Assembly (NCBI GenBank): GCA_003524335.1
Contig: DQHV01000216.1
Coordinates: forward strand, 3,417 to 12,568
DNA length: 9,152 nt
From: Candidatus Aminicenantota bacterium
Lineage (GTDB): Bacteria > Acidobacteriota > Aminicenantia > Aminicenantales > UBA8522
Direction: 5' to 3'
Shown: piece after piece, positions 1 through 7,025 of the stretch
Position numbering within the stretch: the first letter of the stretch is position 1
How the letters are laid out: each line of letters begins with the position of its first letter
Translations under genes and position numbers: made by a program
Notes under the pieces: generated by a model
What the model was told of the DNA's origin: nothing
The model's database searches: none
The model's input: the letters and a program-made list of their open reading frames with translations, nothing else

Positions 1-387
1 GTCATGAGCATGTGCCGCCAGACCAAGGGAGCGGCCGATAGGGTGGAAGAGCGACTGGTCGGGACGAAGGGAGTGGCTTTTGGCTACGGCGAGATAAACG
101 GCGTGTCCCCCTGGAAGTTCGAGGGCGAGGAGATCAACCCGTATGTCCAGGAGCATACTGACCTCATCGCCAGCATCCGAAGCGGGAAGCCGCTCAACGA
201 AGGCCGGCGGGTCGCCGAGAGCACCATGTGCGCTATAATCGGCCGGATGAGCGCCTACACCGGCCGGGCGATCAACTGGGACTGGGCCATGAACAGCTCC
301 CAGCTCGACCTAACCCCGAAAAACTTCGAATTCGGCCCGAACCCGGTCGACCCCGTCGCGGTCCCCGGCTTCACCCCGCTCGTTTAA
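1..387 (+). CDS. Gfo/Idh/MocA family oxidoreductase, C-terminal part (5' end outside window)
   Basis: The reading frame is open from base 1 to the TAA at 385-387, so the gene is cut by the left edge and the ATG at position 4 is not a real start. The 128 visible residues match the C-terminal end of bacterial Gfo/Idh/MocA oxidoreductases: a SMCRQ segment, then EERLVGTKG, an EHTDLIASIRSGKPLNEG helix, and the ending GRMSAYTGRAINWDWAMNSS followed by LDLTP. In this family the part upstream would be an NAD(P)-binding Rossmann domain with an EKP motif; members are usually about 400-460 residues, so roughly two thirds is missing. Such enzymes oxidise or reduce hydroxyls of sugars and inositols. The next gene belongs to the same superfamily but to a different subgroup, judged by its different C-terminus. 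Substrate and export status cannot be read from this fragment. Confidence 0.88.
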   Translation, partial: VMSMCRQTKGAADRVEERLVGTKGVAFGYGEINGVSPWKFEGEEINPYVQEHTDLIASIRSGKPLNEGRRVAESTMCAIIGRMSAYTGRAINWDWAMNSSQLDLTPKNFEFGPNPVDPVAVPGFTPLV

Positions 388-388
388 A

Positions 389-528
389 TGGGGACACCAT
401 ATCATTTTCCTAATTGATTTTTGACAATTGCCGGCTTAGCGCTTATTAGATATAAGTAAAGGGCGATAGGTCTATCGATTATTCCTCGAAAACGCGAAGT
501 TAAATCGGAAATTGATATGGTGTCCCCA
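389..528. repeat. 140-bp inverted-repeat-bounded element (MITE-like or REP-type)
   Basis: The left arm 389-410 and right arm 507-528 are inverted copies matching at 21 of 22 positions; the outer 16 (TGGGGACACCATATCA) are perfect and the one mismatch is at 405/512. Inside are a short hairpin with 6-bp arms and a 2-nt spacer (464-477, CGATAG/CTATCG) and a smaller one (442-456, CTTAT/ATAAG). The element starts 2 bp after the stop codon of the left gene and ends 5 bp before the Shine-Dalgarno sequence of the next, so it fills the intergenic space. It is visibly more AT-rich than the flanking genes and has no coding capacity. A GGGGACACCATA terminus resembles, from memory, sequences repeated around IS200-like/REP-associated tyrosine transposases in various bacteria; that link is an inference. 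No clear target duplication is visible. Confidence 0.7.
421..449 (+). promoter_or_regulatory. Candidate sigma-70-type promoter inside the inverted-repeat element
   Basis: A perfect TTGACA (421-426) is followed after 17 bp by TATTAG (444-449), which matches 4 of 6 bases of TATAAT. Transcription from here would start near 456 and give a leader of about 90 nt before the oxidoreductase start at 545, including the CGATAG/CTATCG hairpin. The -10 box is imperfect and the region is AT-rich, so a chance match is possible. Confidence 0.35.
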
Positions 529-544
529 AATTGGGAGGAGAAAG

Positions 545-1849
545 ATGAAACGTCGTGAATTCTTGAAGACCGTTCCCTTCGCTGCCGCCGGTGTCGCCGG
601 GTTCCCGTCGATCGTCCCGGCCTCGTCCCTTGGCCGCCAGGGCGCCGTCGCACCCTCCAACCGCATCGTCATGGCCGGCATCGGGTTCGGGATGATGGGC
701 ATCCCCAACATGGAAGCCTTCCTGGGAAAGGACGAGGTCCAGTGGGTGGCGGTCTGCGACCTTGACAAGAATCACCTAGCCGAGGCCAAAGGCATTGTCG
801 ATAAGACACTAGGAAACACGGATTGCACCGCCTACACCGATTTCCGCGAGCTCCTCGCGCGTCCGGACATCGATGCGGTCTCCATCGCCGTCCCCGACCA
901 CTGGCATGCCTTTCTCTCCATCTCCTGCGCCCGCGCGGGCTGGGATATCTACGCTGAGAAACCCTTCTCCCACAGCCTCCGCGAAGGCCGGGCCATGTGC
1001 GACGCAGTCAAGCGCTACGGCCGCATCTGGCAGACCGGCTCCTGGCAGCGTTCAGTGGAGAAATTCCGCCCCGCCTGCGAACTCGTCCGGAACGGCCGGA
1101 TCGGAAAGATCGAGCGGGTTGAGGTCGGCCTCCCCGAAGGGCATTACGATTTCGCCCGCACGTTCGGACAGGAAGGCATCACTCCCCCGCCGCCCGAGCT
1201 CGACTACGACCTCTGGGTCGGACCCGCCCCCTACGCTCCTTACTGCAAGGCCCGCGTCCACATGAACTGGCGCTGGAACATGGACTTCGGCGGCGGCCAG
1301 CTCATGGACTGGATCGGCCACCACGGCGACATCGCCCACTGGGGTATCGGCTGTGAATACAGCGGACCGGTCGAAGTCGAGGGCCGCGGCGAGTTCCCGA
1401 CGAACGGGATCTATAACAGCGCCCTCCGCTACCGCGTGACTGCCAAGTACGCCGACGGGACGCCCATGGTCATCGCCGGCGGCCATCCGGAAATCCGGAG
1501 CGGCACCCGCTGGATCGGCGAGCACGGCTGGGTCTATGTCGACCGGGGCAGGTTCGAAACCCACCCCGCCGACCTGGTCAACGAGGTCATCGGCCCGAAC
1601 GAGATCCAGCTCTATAAGAGCACCGACCATTACCAGAACTTCCTCGATTGCGTCAAGACTCGTACCCTAACTATCACACCGGCCGAAGTCGCCCATCGCT
1701 CGGCCAGCGTCGGCCACTTGAGTATCATCGCCATCGAGCTGGGCCGGAAGATCCGCTGGGAACCGGCGACCGAGACGATCCTCGACGACCCCGAGGCCGA
1801 ACGGCTCCTCAGCCGCTCCTACCGAAAGCCTTGGGTGCTGCCTCAGTGA
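545..1849 (+). CDS. Tat-exported Gfo/Idh/MocA family oxidoreductase
   Basis: This is a 434-residue putative NAD(P)-dependent sugar (or related polyol) dehydrogenase. The start at 545 is chosen over an in-frame ATG at 512 because GGGAGGAG (533-540) lies just upstream and because the protein then opens with a twin-arginine signal, KRREFLK at residues 2-8, followed by an Ala/Gly-rich hydrophobic stretch to about residue 27. The Rossmann domain begins near residue 41 with a glycine-rich loop GIGFGMMG (45-52), an acidic CDLD strand end (71-74), PDHWH (117-121) and the family EKP motif at 138-140. The C-terminal alpha/beta domain holds GGGQLMDWIGHHGDIAHW (249-266), a likely substrate-pocket segment with the usual histidines, and ends with a helix at 384-410. 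Tat export implies a folded, cofactor-loaded enzyme in the periplasm. The next gene starts 20 bp later, so the two are probably co-transcribed. Substrate unknown. Confidence 0.93.
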   Translation: MKRREFLKTVPFAAAGVAGFPSIVPASSLGRQGAVAPSNRIVMAGIGFGMMGIPNMEAFLGKDEVQWVAVCDLDKNHLAEAKGIVDKTLGNTDCTAYTDFRELLARPDIDAVSIAVPDHWHAFLSISCARAGWDIYAEKPFSHSLREGRAMCDAVKRYGRIWQTGSWQRSVEKFRPACELVRNGRIGKIERVEVGLPEGHYDFARTFGQEGITPPPPELDYDLWVGPAPYAPYCKARVHMNWRWNMDFGGGQLMDWIGHHGDIAHWGIGCEYSGPVEVEGRGEFPTNGIYNSALRYRVTAKYADGTPMVIAGGHPEIRSGTRWIGEHGWVYVDRGRFETHPADLVNEVIGPNEIQLYKSTDHYQNFLDCVKTRTLTITPAEVAHRSASVGHLSIIAIELGRKIRWEPATETILDDPEAERLLSRSYRKPWVLPQ

Positions 1850-1856
1850 AAGACCG

Positions 1857-1864
1857 AAGGAAGG
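1857..1864 (+). promoter_or_regulatory. Ribosome binding site fixing the ThuA/HEAT start
   Basis: AAGGAAGG lies 5 nt before the ATG at 1870. It decides against in-frame starts further upstream (as far as 1648), which would run through the preceding oxidoreductase gene and put a basic, low-complexity stretch before the signal peptide. Confidence 0.7.
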
Positions 1865-1869
1865 CGAAG

Positions 1870-4725
1870 ATGAAAACATTGAAAAGAACGATATCGAGCG
1901 CGGTGCTGGCCTTGTTTATTCTTCTCCCGACGTTTTTCTCCCCCGCTCTTAGCGCCCAGAACGGAGCGCCGCCCATAAAGGCTCTCATCGTCACCGGCCA
2001 GAACTACCATCCCTGGAAGGTGACGAGCGCCGCCCTAAAACAGATGCTCGAGGACACCGGCCTCTTCCAGGTGGATATCGCCGTCAGCCCGCCGGCTAAA
2101 GCCAGCCTGAAAGCGTTTAAGCCGAATTTCGCCGCCTACCAACTCGTCGTCCTCGATTACAGCGGCGATGACTGGCCGTCCTCAACCCAAAAAGCCTTCA
2201 CCGCCTATGTGAAGAACGGGGGCGGTGTCGTCGTCTACCATTCGGCCAACAACACTTTCCCTGAATGGCCGGAATACAACGAGATCATCGGCCTGGCCGG
2301 ATGGGGAGAGCGCACCGATAAGGCCGGTCCTTATGTCTACTGGAAAGACGGGAAGGAAGTCCGGGACGCGGGGCCCGGCGTGTGCGGCTATCACGGTCCC
2401 GAACACGCCTTTCTCGTGGTCAATCGCGAACCGAACCACCCCATCACAGCGGGCCTGCCTCCGAACTGGATGCACGGAAGCGACGAGCTCTACGGCCTGT
2501 TGCGCGGTCCGGCCAGGAACATGACCGTACTGGCAACGGCCTACTTTGCGCCCGAACAGAGCGGCACCGGACGCAATGAGCCGGTGCTCTTTACAATCAA
2601 TTACGGAGCGGGCCGCGTCTTCCACACTGTCTTAGGTCACGCCCGGCCGGACGGGCCGCAGCCGGCCCTCGAGTGTGTCGGGTTCATCGTCACTTTCCGG
2701 CGCGGCGCCGAGTGGGCGGCTACCGGCAAGGTGACCCAGAAAGCTCCGGCCGATTTCCCGACAACTAGCCGGGACATCCCAACACTTGAGGATGTGAGAC
2801 GCTGGCCGGAATATCGGCCGCCCTCGCTCGACGCCATCCTCCAGGACCTCTCTTCTTTCCAATACAGCAAGAACGAAGATGTCCTCTATAGGATCCGGGA
2901 ATACATCCTGAACAACGGACGGACCGCAGAATCGAGGGCCGCCTGTGAAGACAAGCTCCTGGCTTTCCTGGGGTCTGCGGCCAACCTGGATGCCAAGCAG
3001 GCCGTCTGCCGCCAGCTCCGCCTGATCGGGAACGAAAAATCCATCCCCATCCTCGAACAGATGCTCCTCAAGGACGAAACTACCGACATGGCCCGCTACG
3101 CGCTCGAAAAAATCCCTGGCGCGGCTGCAGACAAAGCCCTCCTCGAGTCGCTGAATGGATTGCGGGGCGACTCAAAGCTCGGAATCATCTCCTCTCTCGG
3201 TCAACGGAAGACACGGGAGGCGGTCAAGGCCTTGGCCGTCCTGCTCGCTGACCAGGAGCCTGCTGTCGCGTCCGCAGCCGCGGTCTCTCTGGGACGGATA
3301 GGCGGACAGGAATCGGCCGCGGCTCTTTCCGGCGCCTATGATAAAGCTCAGGCACCCTTCAAAGTTGATATCGCCTCCGCCATGCTCATCTGCGCCGGGG
3401 AGTTCCTGTCTTCAAGGGATTACGCTTCGGCTGACGGAATCTTCGGCAAGGTCCTCAACTCTCAGCCGCTTCTCGTCCCCCTTGTCCTTCGCCAGACCGC
3501 CCTCAAAGGAAAGATCATGGCGGCCGAGAAAGACGCCGCCTCCGGCCTTATTCTCGAAACCCTGACCCGCGGCCCCCAGGAAATGCATGAACCGGCCATC
3601 GGCCTGGTGCCGATGGTCTTCAAAGAAAGCGACATCACCTCGATCCTGGGTCTCCTGCCCAAACTTCCGGCAGCCAGTCAGGTCCAGGCTCTCGCCGCCC
3701 TGATGAATTACCCGAAGGATGTCGTCCGGCCTGGGGTCCTGGCCGCCGCCAAGAGCGCCTCGCCGGATGTCCGCATCGCCGCCCTCAGGGCCCTGGCCAG
3801 GGTGGGCGATCCTTCGACCGTCCCGCTCCTGGCCGAGCGCGCTGCCCTCTCGAAGGGCGGAGAACAACTGGCCGCCCGGGCCAGCCTCTGGACACTCCCG
3901 GGGAAAGATGTGGACGAGGCTATCCTGTTCTGGCTCGTCGGCTCTCCCAGCGATCCTGTCAAGAACGAGCTCATCCAGGCCAGCGGCGAACGAGGGATCG
4001 CTCCCGGCAAGAATCTTCTCATGTCCTTGGCCGGATCAGGCCCGCTCAACAACAGCCTGGAGGCAGCCAAAGCCCTGCGGGCCGTGGCCTCTGCCGACGA
4101 CATCCCGGCGCTCGCGGGAATCCTACTCGGGATGAACGACGAGCAGGCTCAAGAAGAGATGGAAAACACGATCGGCGCGCTCGCTCAAAAAATCAGCGAC
4201 CCTTATTCGCGCGCCAATCATGTCGAGGCCTTGCTGGCCCCGGCGCCGAATTCGAAACTGCAGCCCTTAACCGATGTTTCCAAGCGCTGCCTGCTCTATC
4301 GAACGCTGGGGAAGATCGGCGACGACAGCTCGTTGCCCCTCATCCGCGCCGCCCTCAAGGACCTAGACGCCCAAATCCAGGACTCCGCCATCCGGGCGCT
4401 GGCCGACTGGCCGAACCCAACCCCGCGCGAAGATGTCTTGGAGATCGCCCAGGAATCCAAGGACTTGACTCATCAAGTCCTGGCGCTCCGCGGCTACGTC
4501 CGGATGATCAGCCTGGAGAAATTCAAGTCGCCCGAGGCGGCCGTACGGTCGCTCGAAACTGCCCTGGCGCTGGCGTCGCGGCCCGAGGAGAAAAAACTGG
4601 TGCTGGGCGCGCTTCCGGATTTCGCCTGTCCGGAGGCGCTCGCCCTGGCCGAATCGCTCCTCAATGTCGATGGGGTCCGCGAGGAAGCCCAGGCCGCCGT
4701 AGAGAAGATAAAAGAAAAGATCTGA
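1870..4725 (+). CDS. Exported ThuA-domain protein with long HEAT-repeat tail
   Basis: A 951-residue protein. Residues 1-30 form a Sec signal peptide (basic MKTLKR, hydrophobic core, cleavage after about ALSAQ). Residues about 37-275 are a ThuA-like glutamine-amidotransferase-fold domain: KALIVTGQNYHPWK (37-50), VVLDYSGDDW (93-102), NGGGVVVYHSANN (116-128), HGSDELYGLL (202-211), and YGAGRVFHTVLGH (245-257) with the closing EWAATG. ThuA partners the Gfo/Idh/MocA-type ThuB in oxidative disaccharide use. The remaining ~600 residues are helical repeats of HEAT or PBS-lyase type; clear units are near 464-490, 633-658, 807-829 and 835-850, each with a VRIAALRALARVGD-like core. Such repeats usually make a binding scaffold. 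With the upstream Tat dehydrogenase this suggests periplasmic processing of an oxidised sugar. Known ThuA proteins are mostly single-domain (~220-280 residues) or fused to DUF1080 or cytochrome domains. Enzymatic activity is not proven. Confidence 0.9.
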   Translation: MKTLKRTISSAVLALFILLPTFFSPALSAQNGAPPIKALIVTGQNYHPWKVTSAALKQMLEDTGLFQVDIAVSPPAKASLKAFKPNFAAYQLVVLDYSGDDWPSSTQKAFTAYVKNGGGVVVYHSANNTFPEWPEYNEIIGLAGWGERTDKAGPYVYWKDGKEVRDAGPGVCGYHGPEHAFLVVNREPNHPITAGLPPNWMHGSDELYGLLRGPARNMTVLATAYFAPEQSGTGRNEPVLFTINYGAGRVFHTVLGHARPDGPQPALECVGFIVTFRRGAEWAATGKVTQKAPADFPTTSRDIPTLEDVRRWPEYRPPSLDAILQDLSSFQYSKNEDVLYRIREYILNNGRTAESRAACEDKLLAFLGSAANLDAKQAVCRQLRLIGNEKSIPILEQMLLKDETTDMARYALEKIPGAAADKALLESLNGLRGDSKLGIISSLGQRKTREAVKALAVLLADQEPAVASAAAVSLGRIGGQESAAALSGAYDKAQAPFKVDIASAMLICAGEFLSSRDYASADGIFGKVLNSQPLLVPLVLRQTALKGKIMAAEKDAASGLILETLTRGPQEMHEPAIGLVPMVFKESDITSILGLLPKLPAASQVQALAALMNYPKDVVRPGVLAAAKSASPDVRIAALRALARVGDPSTVPLLAERAALSKGGEQLAARASLWTLPGKDVDEAILFWLVGSPSDPVKNELIQASGERGIAPGKNLLMSLAGSGPLNNSLEAAKALRAVASADDIPALAGILLGMNDEQAQEEMENTIGALAQKISDPYSRANHVEALLAPAPNSKLQPLTDVSKRCLLYRTLGKIGDDSSLPLIRAALKDLDAQIQDSAIRALADWPNPTPREDVLEIAQESKDLTHQVLALRGYVRMISLEKFKSPEAAVRSLETALALASRPEEKKLVLGALPDFACPEALALAESLLNVDGVREEAQAAVEKIKEKI

Positions 4726-4741
4726 AGAAGCCGGGAAGCGC

Positions 4742-5317
4742 TTACAGGGTGAACATCACCCCGGCGCCGATTTTCAGCCCGCCGAGCCTGACTTCCTGTA
4801 CGAGAACAGAGCTCTTTCCGGTCGGTATCGGGTCATAGCGGATGTTCGCGAAAATGGACCACCTAAGGCTCAGGCGATACCCCCCCAGGAAGGCAAGGAA
4901 CGGCCCCCATTTTTGACCCTTGACGACGATGTCAAGGTCTTCCCAGCGCTCCTCGTACCGGGAATAGCTGATGCCGCCTCCAGCCGCCAAGAAAACGTCC
5001 TTGATCCAAGCCTGGTAGTATACGGCCACCGGAACAGAGGTCACGGTCAACCTCAAGGGAAAGCTGTCCTGCCCATTGTCCAAAGGAAAGGCCTGTCCGC
5101 CGTCGGACAGGTACTCCAATCCGGCGGAAATTCGCCAATTTTCCCAGCCGGTCCAGACTTGAACGCCGACCGGAAACGCGCTTCCGTAGACATCCTGCAC
5201 TTCGTGCTGGCGGAAAAGACACATGCTCGCGCCGGCCGAAAAGCCCCAATCCGCGGCTCTCAACGAAGCGGCGCCGAGGACAAGACACACAACGGCAAGG
5301 AGAGTCGTTTTTCTCAT
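4742..5317 (-). CDS. Small outer-membrane beta-barrel protein
   Basis: A 191-residue protein taken from the ATG at 5317, where it overlaps the peptidase stop as TGATG and has GGAG 6 nt upstream (5324-5327). An in-frame ATG at 5329 would add four residues but has a poorer ribosome site. Residues 1-21 are a Sec signal peptide (MRKTT, hydrophobic core, cleavage near LRA/AD). The mature part alternates hydrophobic and polar residues in about eight segments (roughly 24-35, 48-57, 61-71, 86-102, 107-119, 137-150, 152-163 and 172-190), with aromatic girdles such as VQVWTGWENW (52-61) and AVYYQAW (98-104). It ends in VMFTL, close to the usual aromatic C-terminal signal. This fits an eight-stranded outer-membrane barrel of the general OmpA/OmpW size class. 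No specific function is recognised. It is last in a minus-strand operon of exported proteins. Confidence 0.75.
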   Translation of the reverse strand: MRKTTLLAVVCLVLGAASLRAADWGFSAGASMCLFRQHEVQDVYGSAFPVGVQVWTGWENWRISAGLEYLSDGGQAFPLDNGQDSFPLRLTVTSVPVAVYYQAWIKDVFLAAGGGISYSRYEERWEDLDIVVKGQKWGPFLAFLGGYRLSLRWSIFANIRYDPIPTGKSSVLVQEVRLGGLKIGAGVMFTL

Positions 5318-5327
5318 CACCATCTCC
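5315..5327 (-). promoter_or_regulatory. TGATG stop/start overlap with internal Shine-Dalgarno (translational coupling)
   Basis: On the minus strand the peptidase stop TGA (5319-5317) shares its last base with the barrel start ATG (5317-5315). GGAG (5327-5324) sits inside the last peptidase codons, 6 nt before the ATG. This arrangement typically lets terminating ribosomes restart on the next gene and so ties the two protein levels together. Confidence 0.7.
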
Positions 5328-6993
5328 ATTTCCAGATCGTCGGGAAAGATTCCCTTCCCAATTCCGGTTGCTCGTACCTGGGGAGCTCGGCCGGCGATTC
5401 GACTTCCCGAGAAAAATTGCCCTCTACCCCCCCCGGTCCAACGGCGGTGACGACGTAATAGTAAGGGACGTCGGCTTGAATCCCCCTGTCGGTAAAATTG
5501 GCCGCCGAAAGCGGCGAAGCGTTGATCTTGGCGTATCCGAGATGAGGAAGGGTGGATCGGTAGACGTTATACCCCGCCGCATCGGTCACCGCCTCCCAAG
5601 CAAGGTGGACATTCTTGATTACAGTGAAGGCTGACGCGTAGCTCGAAGACTCGGCCTCCAGGTCCGATGGTGTTTTGGGATATCCCCATCTTATCGGCTG
5701 GGCGAAGTCTGACAGTGTGGCCAGCGCCGTCTTGGCCGCCGCTTCGAAGAAATCGAAGTTTAATGTGTCCACCGTATCTCCGGGAGTATGGTAATAGGGA
5801 TTGTTGACATCCGCGTCCTCGATTCCGCAGAAGGCCGAGTATCCTTGGTCCCAGAAGGGAGAGTGGTCGGAGTAAATGAAGGAAGGATTGACGATCTTCC
5901 GCACCATCAGTCCCGTATAGGCGCCGGCGATGAGTCCGGCCCTCTCTGCCATCCACCACGAGGCGTCGTTGACGATGACGTCCAGGTCTTCCGGCAGGCT
6001 GTCGGCGTAGGCGATCATGTCGAGGTTGATGACTCCGATAATCCGCTCGGAGCTCCCGCGGGCGGCCGCGGAATGGTAACGGCTGCCGTAAAGCCCCCAC
6101 TCTTCGGCGGAAAAGGCGATGAACCGGACGGTGAAATCGAGCGGATATGCGGCCAAGATGCGCGCCGCCTCCATGACCGCTGCCACCCCGCTGGCGTTAT
6201 CATCGGCACCGGGGGCGCGAACGGTCCGCTCGGTCGAAATCGAGTCGTAGTGGGCGCAGATGATGACAATCTCCTCCGGGTCGGTCTGGCCCCTTATTTC
6301 GGCAACGACGTTGCGGGTGGGAATGCCCTGTCCGAAGGTGAAAGGCTCGAATCCGGCCTCCAGGCCGAGCGATAGGAAATAGTTAAGCAGGAACTCGCCG
6401 GCCGCCTCGCAGTTGGTCGTCGAGGTGTAGCGAGTCTCAAAGTCCTCGAGGCTCTGGACATAGGCCCGAAGGTGAGCGCGGTTGAGCTGACCGATGATCG
6501 TCTGGATGATATCGTTGACCTTCAGCTCAAGCGCCAGGCTCTGGCGACTCGGGGCCGTCCGCAGAAACGGAAGGATGGAGAAACGAGGGAGGGGTTTTCT
6601 TTCGATATCCGGAGGCAACAGGGTCAGAGCGTCTCCCCGGTCGGTCCAGAAGAGGTAGAGGCTGGACTCGACCGGCTGGAGATGGCCGATCCCGGAGATG
6701 GCCGCAAGCCGGGCGGGGGTAAGAAGGGGGAGAAGGAAGTATTCCTTTCCCTGACTGTCGCGATCCAGCAAGGATACAAAGAGGCCGCTTCTGCGCAAAG
6801 AAACCAGCTCATCGCGATCCGCCCGGGCCAGGAAGCATGTCTCGAGCTCCTGGAGGACATCGATCTGATAGCTCTTGAGGATGTCGACAAGCCCCGGCGT
6901 TCCCTTCGAGATCTTGACCAGGGCGATGGGCCGGGGAAGAGAAAAGAGAAAAAGTGCCAGGAAGGGGATGATAAGAAGCCTGAATGGTTTCAT
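5317..6993 (-). CDS. Secreted M28 family zinc aminopeptidase with fibronectin type III-like tail
   Basis: A 558-residue exported metallopeptidase expected to remove N-terminal residues from peptides outside the cytoplasm. Residues 1-25 are a hydrophobic signal sequence. Residues about 30-150 look like the N-terminal prodomain seen in some secreted M28 enzymes (FLARADRDELVSLRRSG at 54-70). The catalytic domain spans about 160-432. By alignment from memory with Aeromonas aminopeptidase, all expected residues are present: H248 (in CAHYDS), D265 (PGADDNASG), E297 catalytic base and E298 zinc ligand (SAEEWG), D325 (NLDMIAY) and H402 (YYHTPGDT). YSDHSPFW (374-381) matches the conserved SDH loop. 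Residues about 441-538 are a fibronectin type III-like domain with VHLAWEAVTDAAGYNVYRS and YYYVVTAVGPGG. AAGGA lies 7 nt before the start. It sits 32 bp after the HELHH gene and overlaps the barrel gene, so co-transcription is likely. Exact substrate preference is unknown. Confidence 0.93.
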   Translation of the reverse strand: MKPFRLLIIPFLALFLFSLPRPIALVKISKGTPGLVDILKSYQIDVLQELETCFLARADRDELVSLRRSGLFVSLLDRDSQGKEYFLLPLLTPARLAAISGIGHLQPVESSLYLFWTDRGDALTLLPPDIERKPLPRFSILPFLRTAPSRQSLALELKVNDIIQTIIGQLNRAHLRAYVQSLEDFETRYTSTTNCEAAGEFLLNYFLSLGLEAGFEPFTFGQGIPTRNVVAEIRGQTDPEEIVIICAHYDSISTERTVRAPGADDNASGVAAVMEAARILAAYPLDFTVRFIAFSAEEWGLYGSRYHSAAARGSSERIIGVINLDMIAYADSLPEDLDVIVNDASWWMAERAGLIAGAYTGLMVRKIVNPSFIYSDHSPFWDQGYSAFCGIEDADVNNPYYHTPGDTVDTLNFDFFEAAAKTALATLSDFAQPIRWGYPKTPSDLEAESSSYASAFTVIKNVHLAWEAVTDAAGYNVYRSTLPHLGYAKINASPLSAANFTDRGIQADVPYYYVVTAVGPGGVEGNFSREVESPAELPRYEQPELGRESFPTIWKWRW

Positions 6994-7025
6994 GGATGTT
7001 TCCTTAACAGAAAGTGAGGTTTTTG

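Noticed and set aside
512..544. ATG at 512 as start of the Tat oxidoreductase
   Set aside because: It lies in the inverted-repeat arm, has no ribosome site, and would put 11 extra residues before the twin-arginine signal; the ATG at 545 follows GGGAGGAG.
1052..1630. 192-codon open frame antisense to the oxidoreductase
   Set aside because: A shadow frame produced by GC-rich codon use opposite a well-recognised family protein; the translation shows no domain or signal peptide.
1648..1869. Upstream in-frame extension of the ThuA/HEAT gene beginning inside the oxidoreductase gene
   Set aside because: It overlaps the preceding gene by about 200 bp, encodes a basic low-complexity stretch, and would bury the clear signal peptide that starts at 1870 behind a good ribosome site.
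3412..3867. 151-codon open frame antisense to the HEAT repeat region
   Set aside because: It falls within a continuous plus-strand repeat protein; open antisense frames are expected in such GC-rich, Leu/Ala-rich coding DNA.
4725..4760. Bidirectional terminator between the converging genes
   Set aside because: Only the short palindrome AAGCGCTT is present, without a stable stem or a U-run on either strand.
5788..6375. 195-codon open frame antisense to the M28 peptidase
   Set aside because: It lies opposite the catalytic domain with all zinc ligands intact, and its own translation shows no recognisable features.
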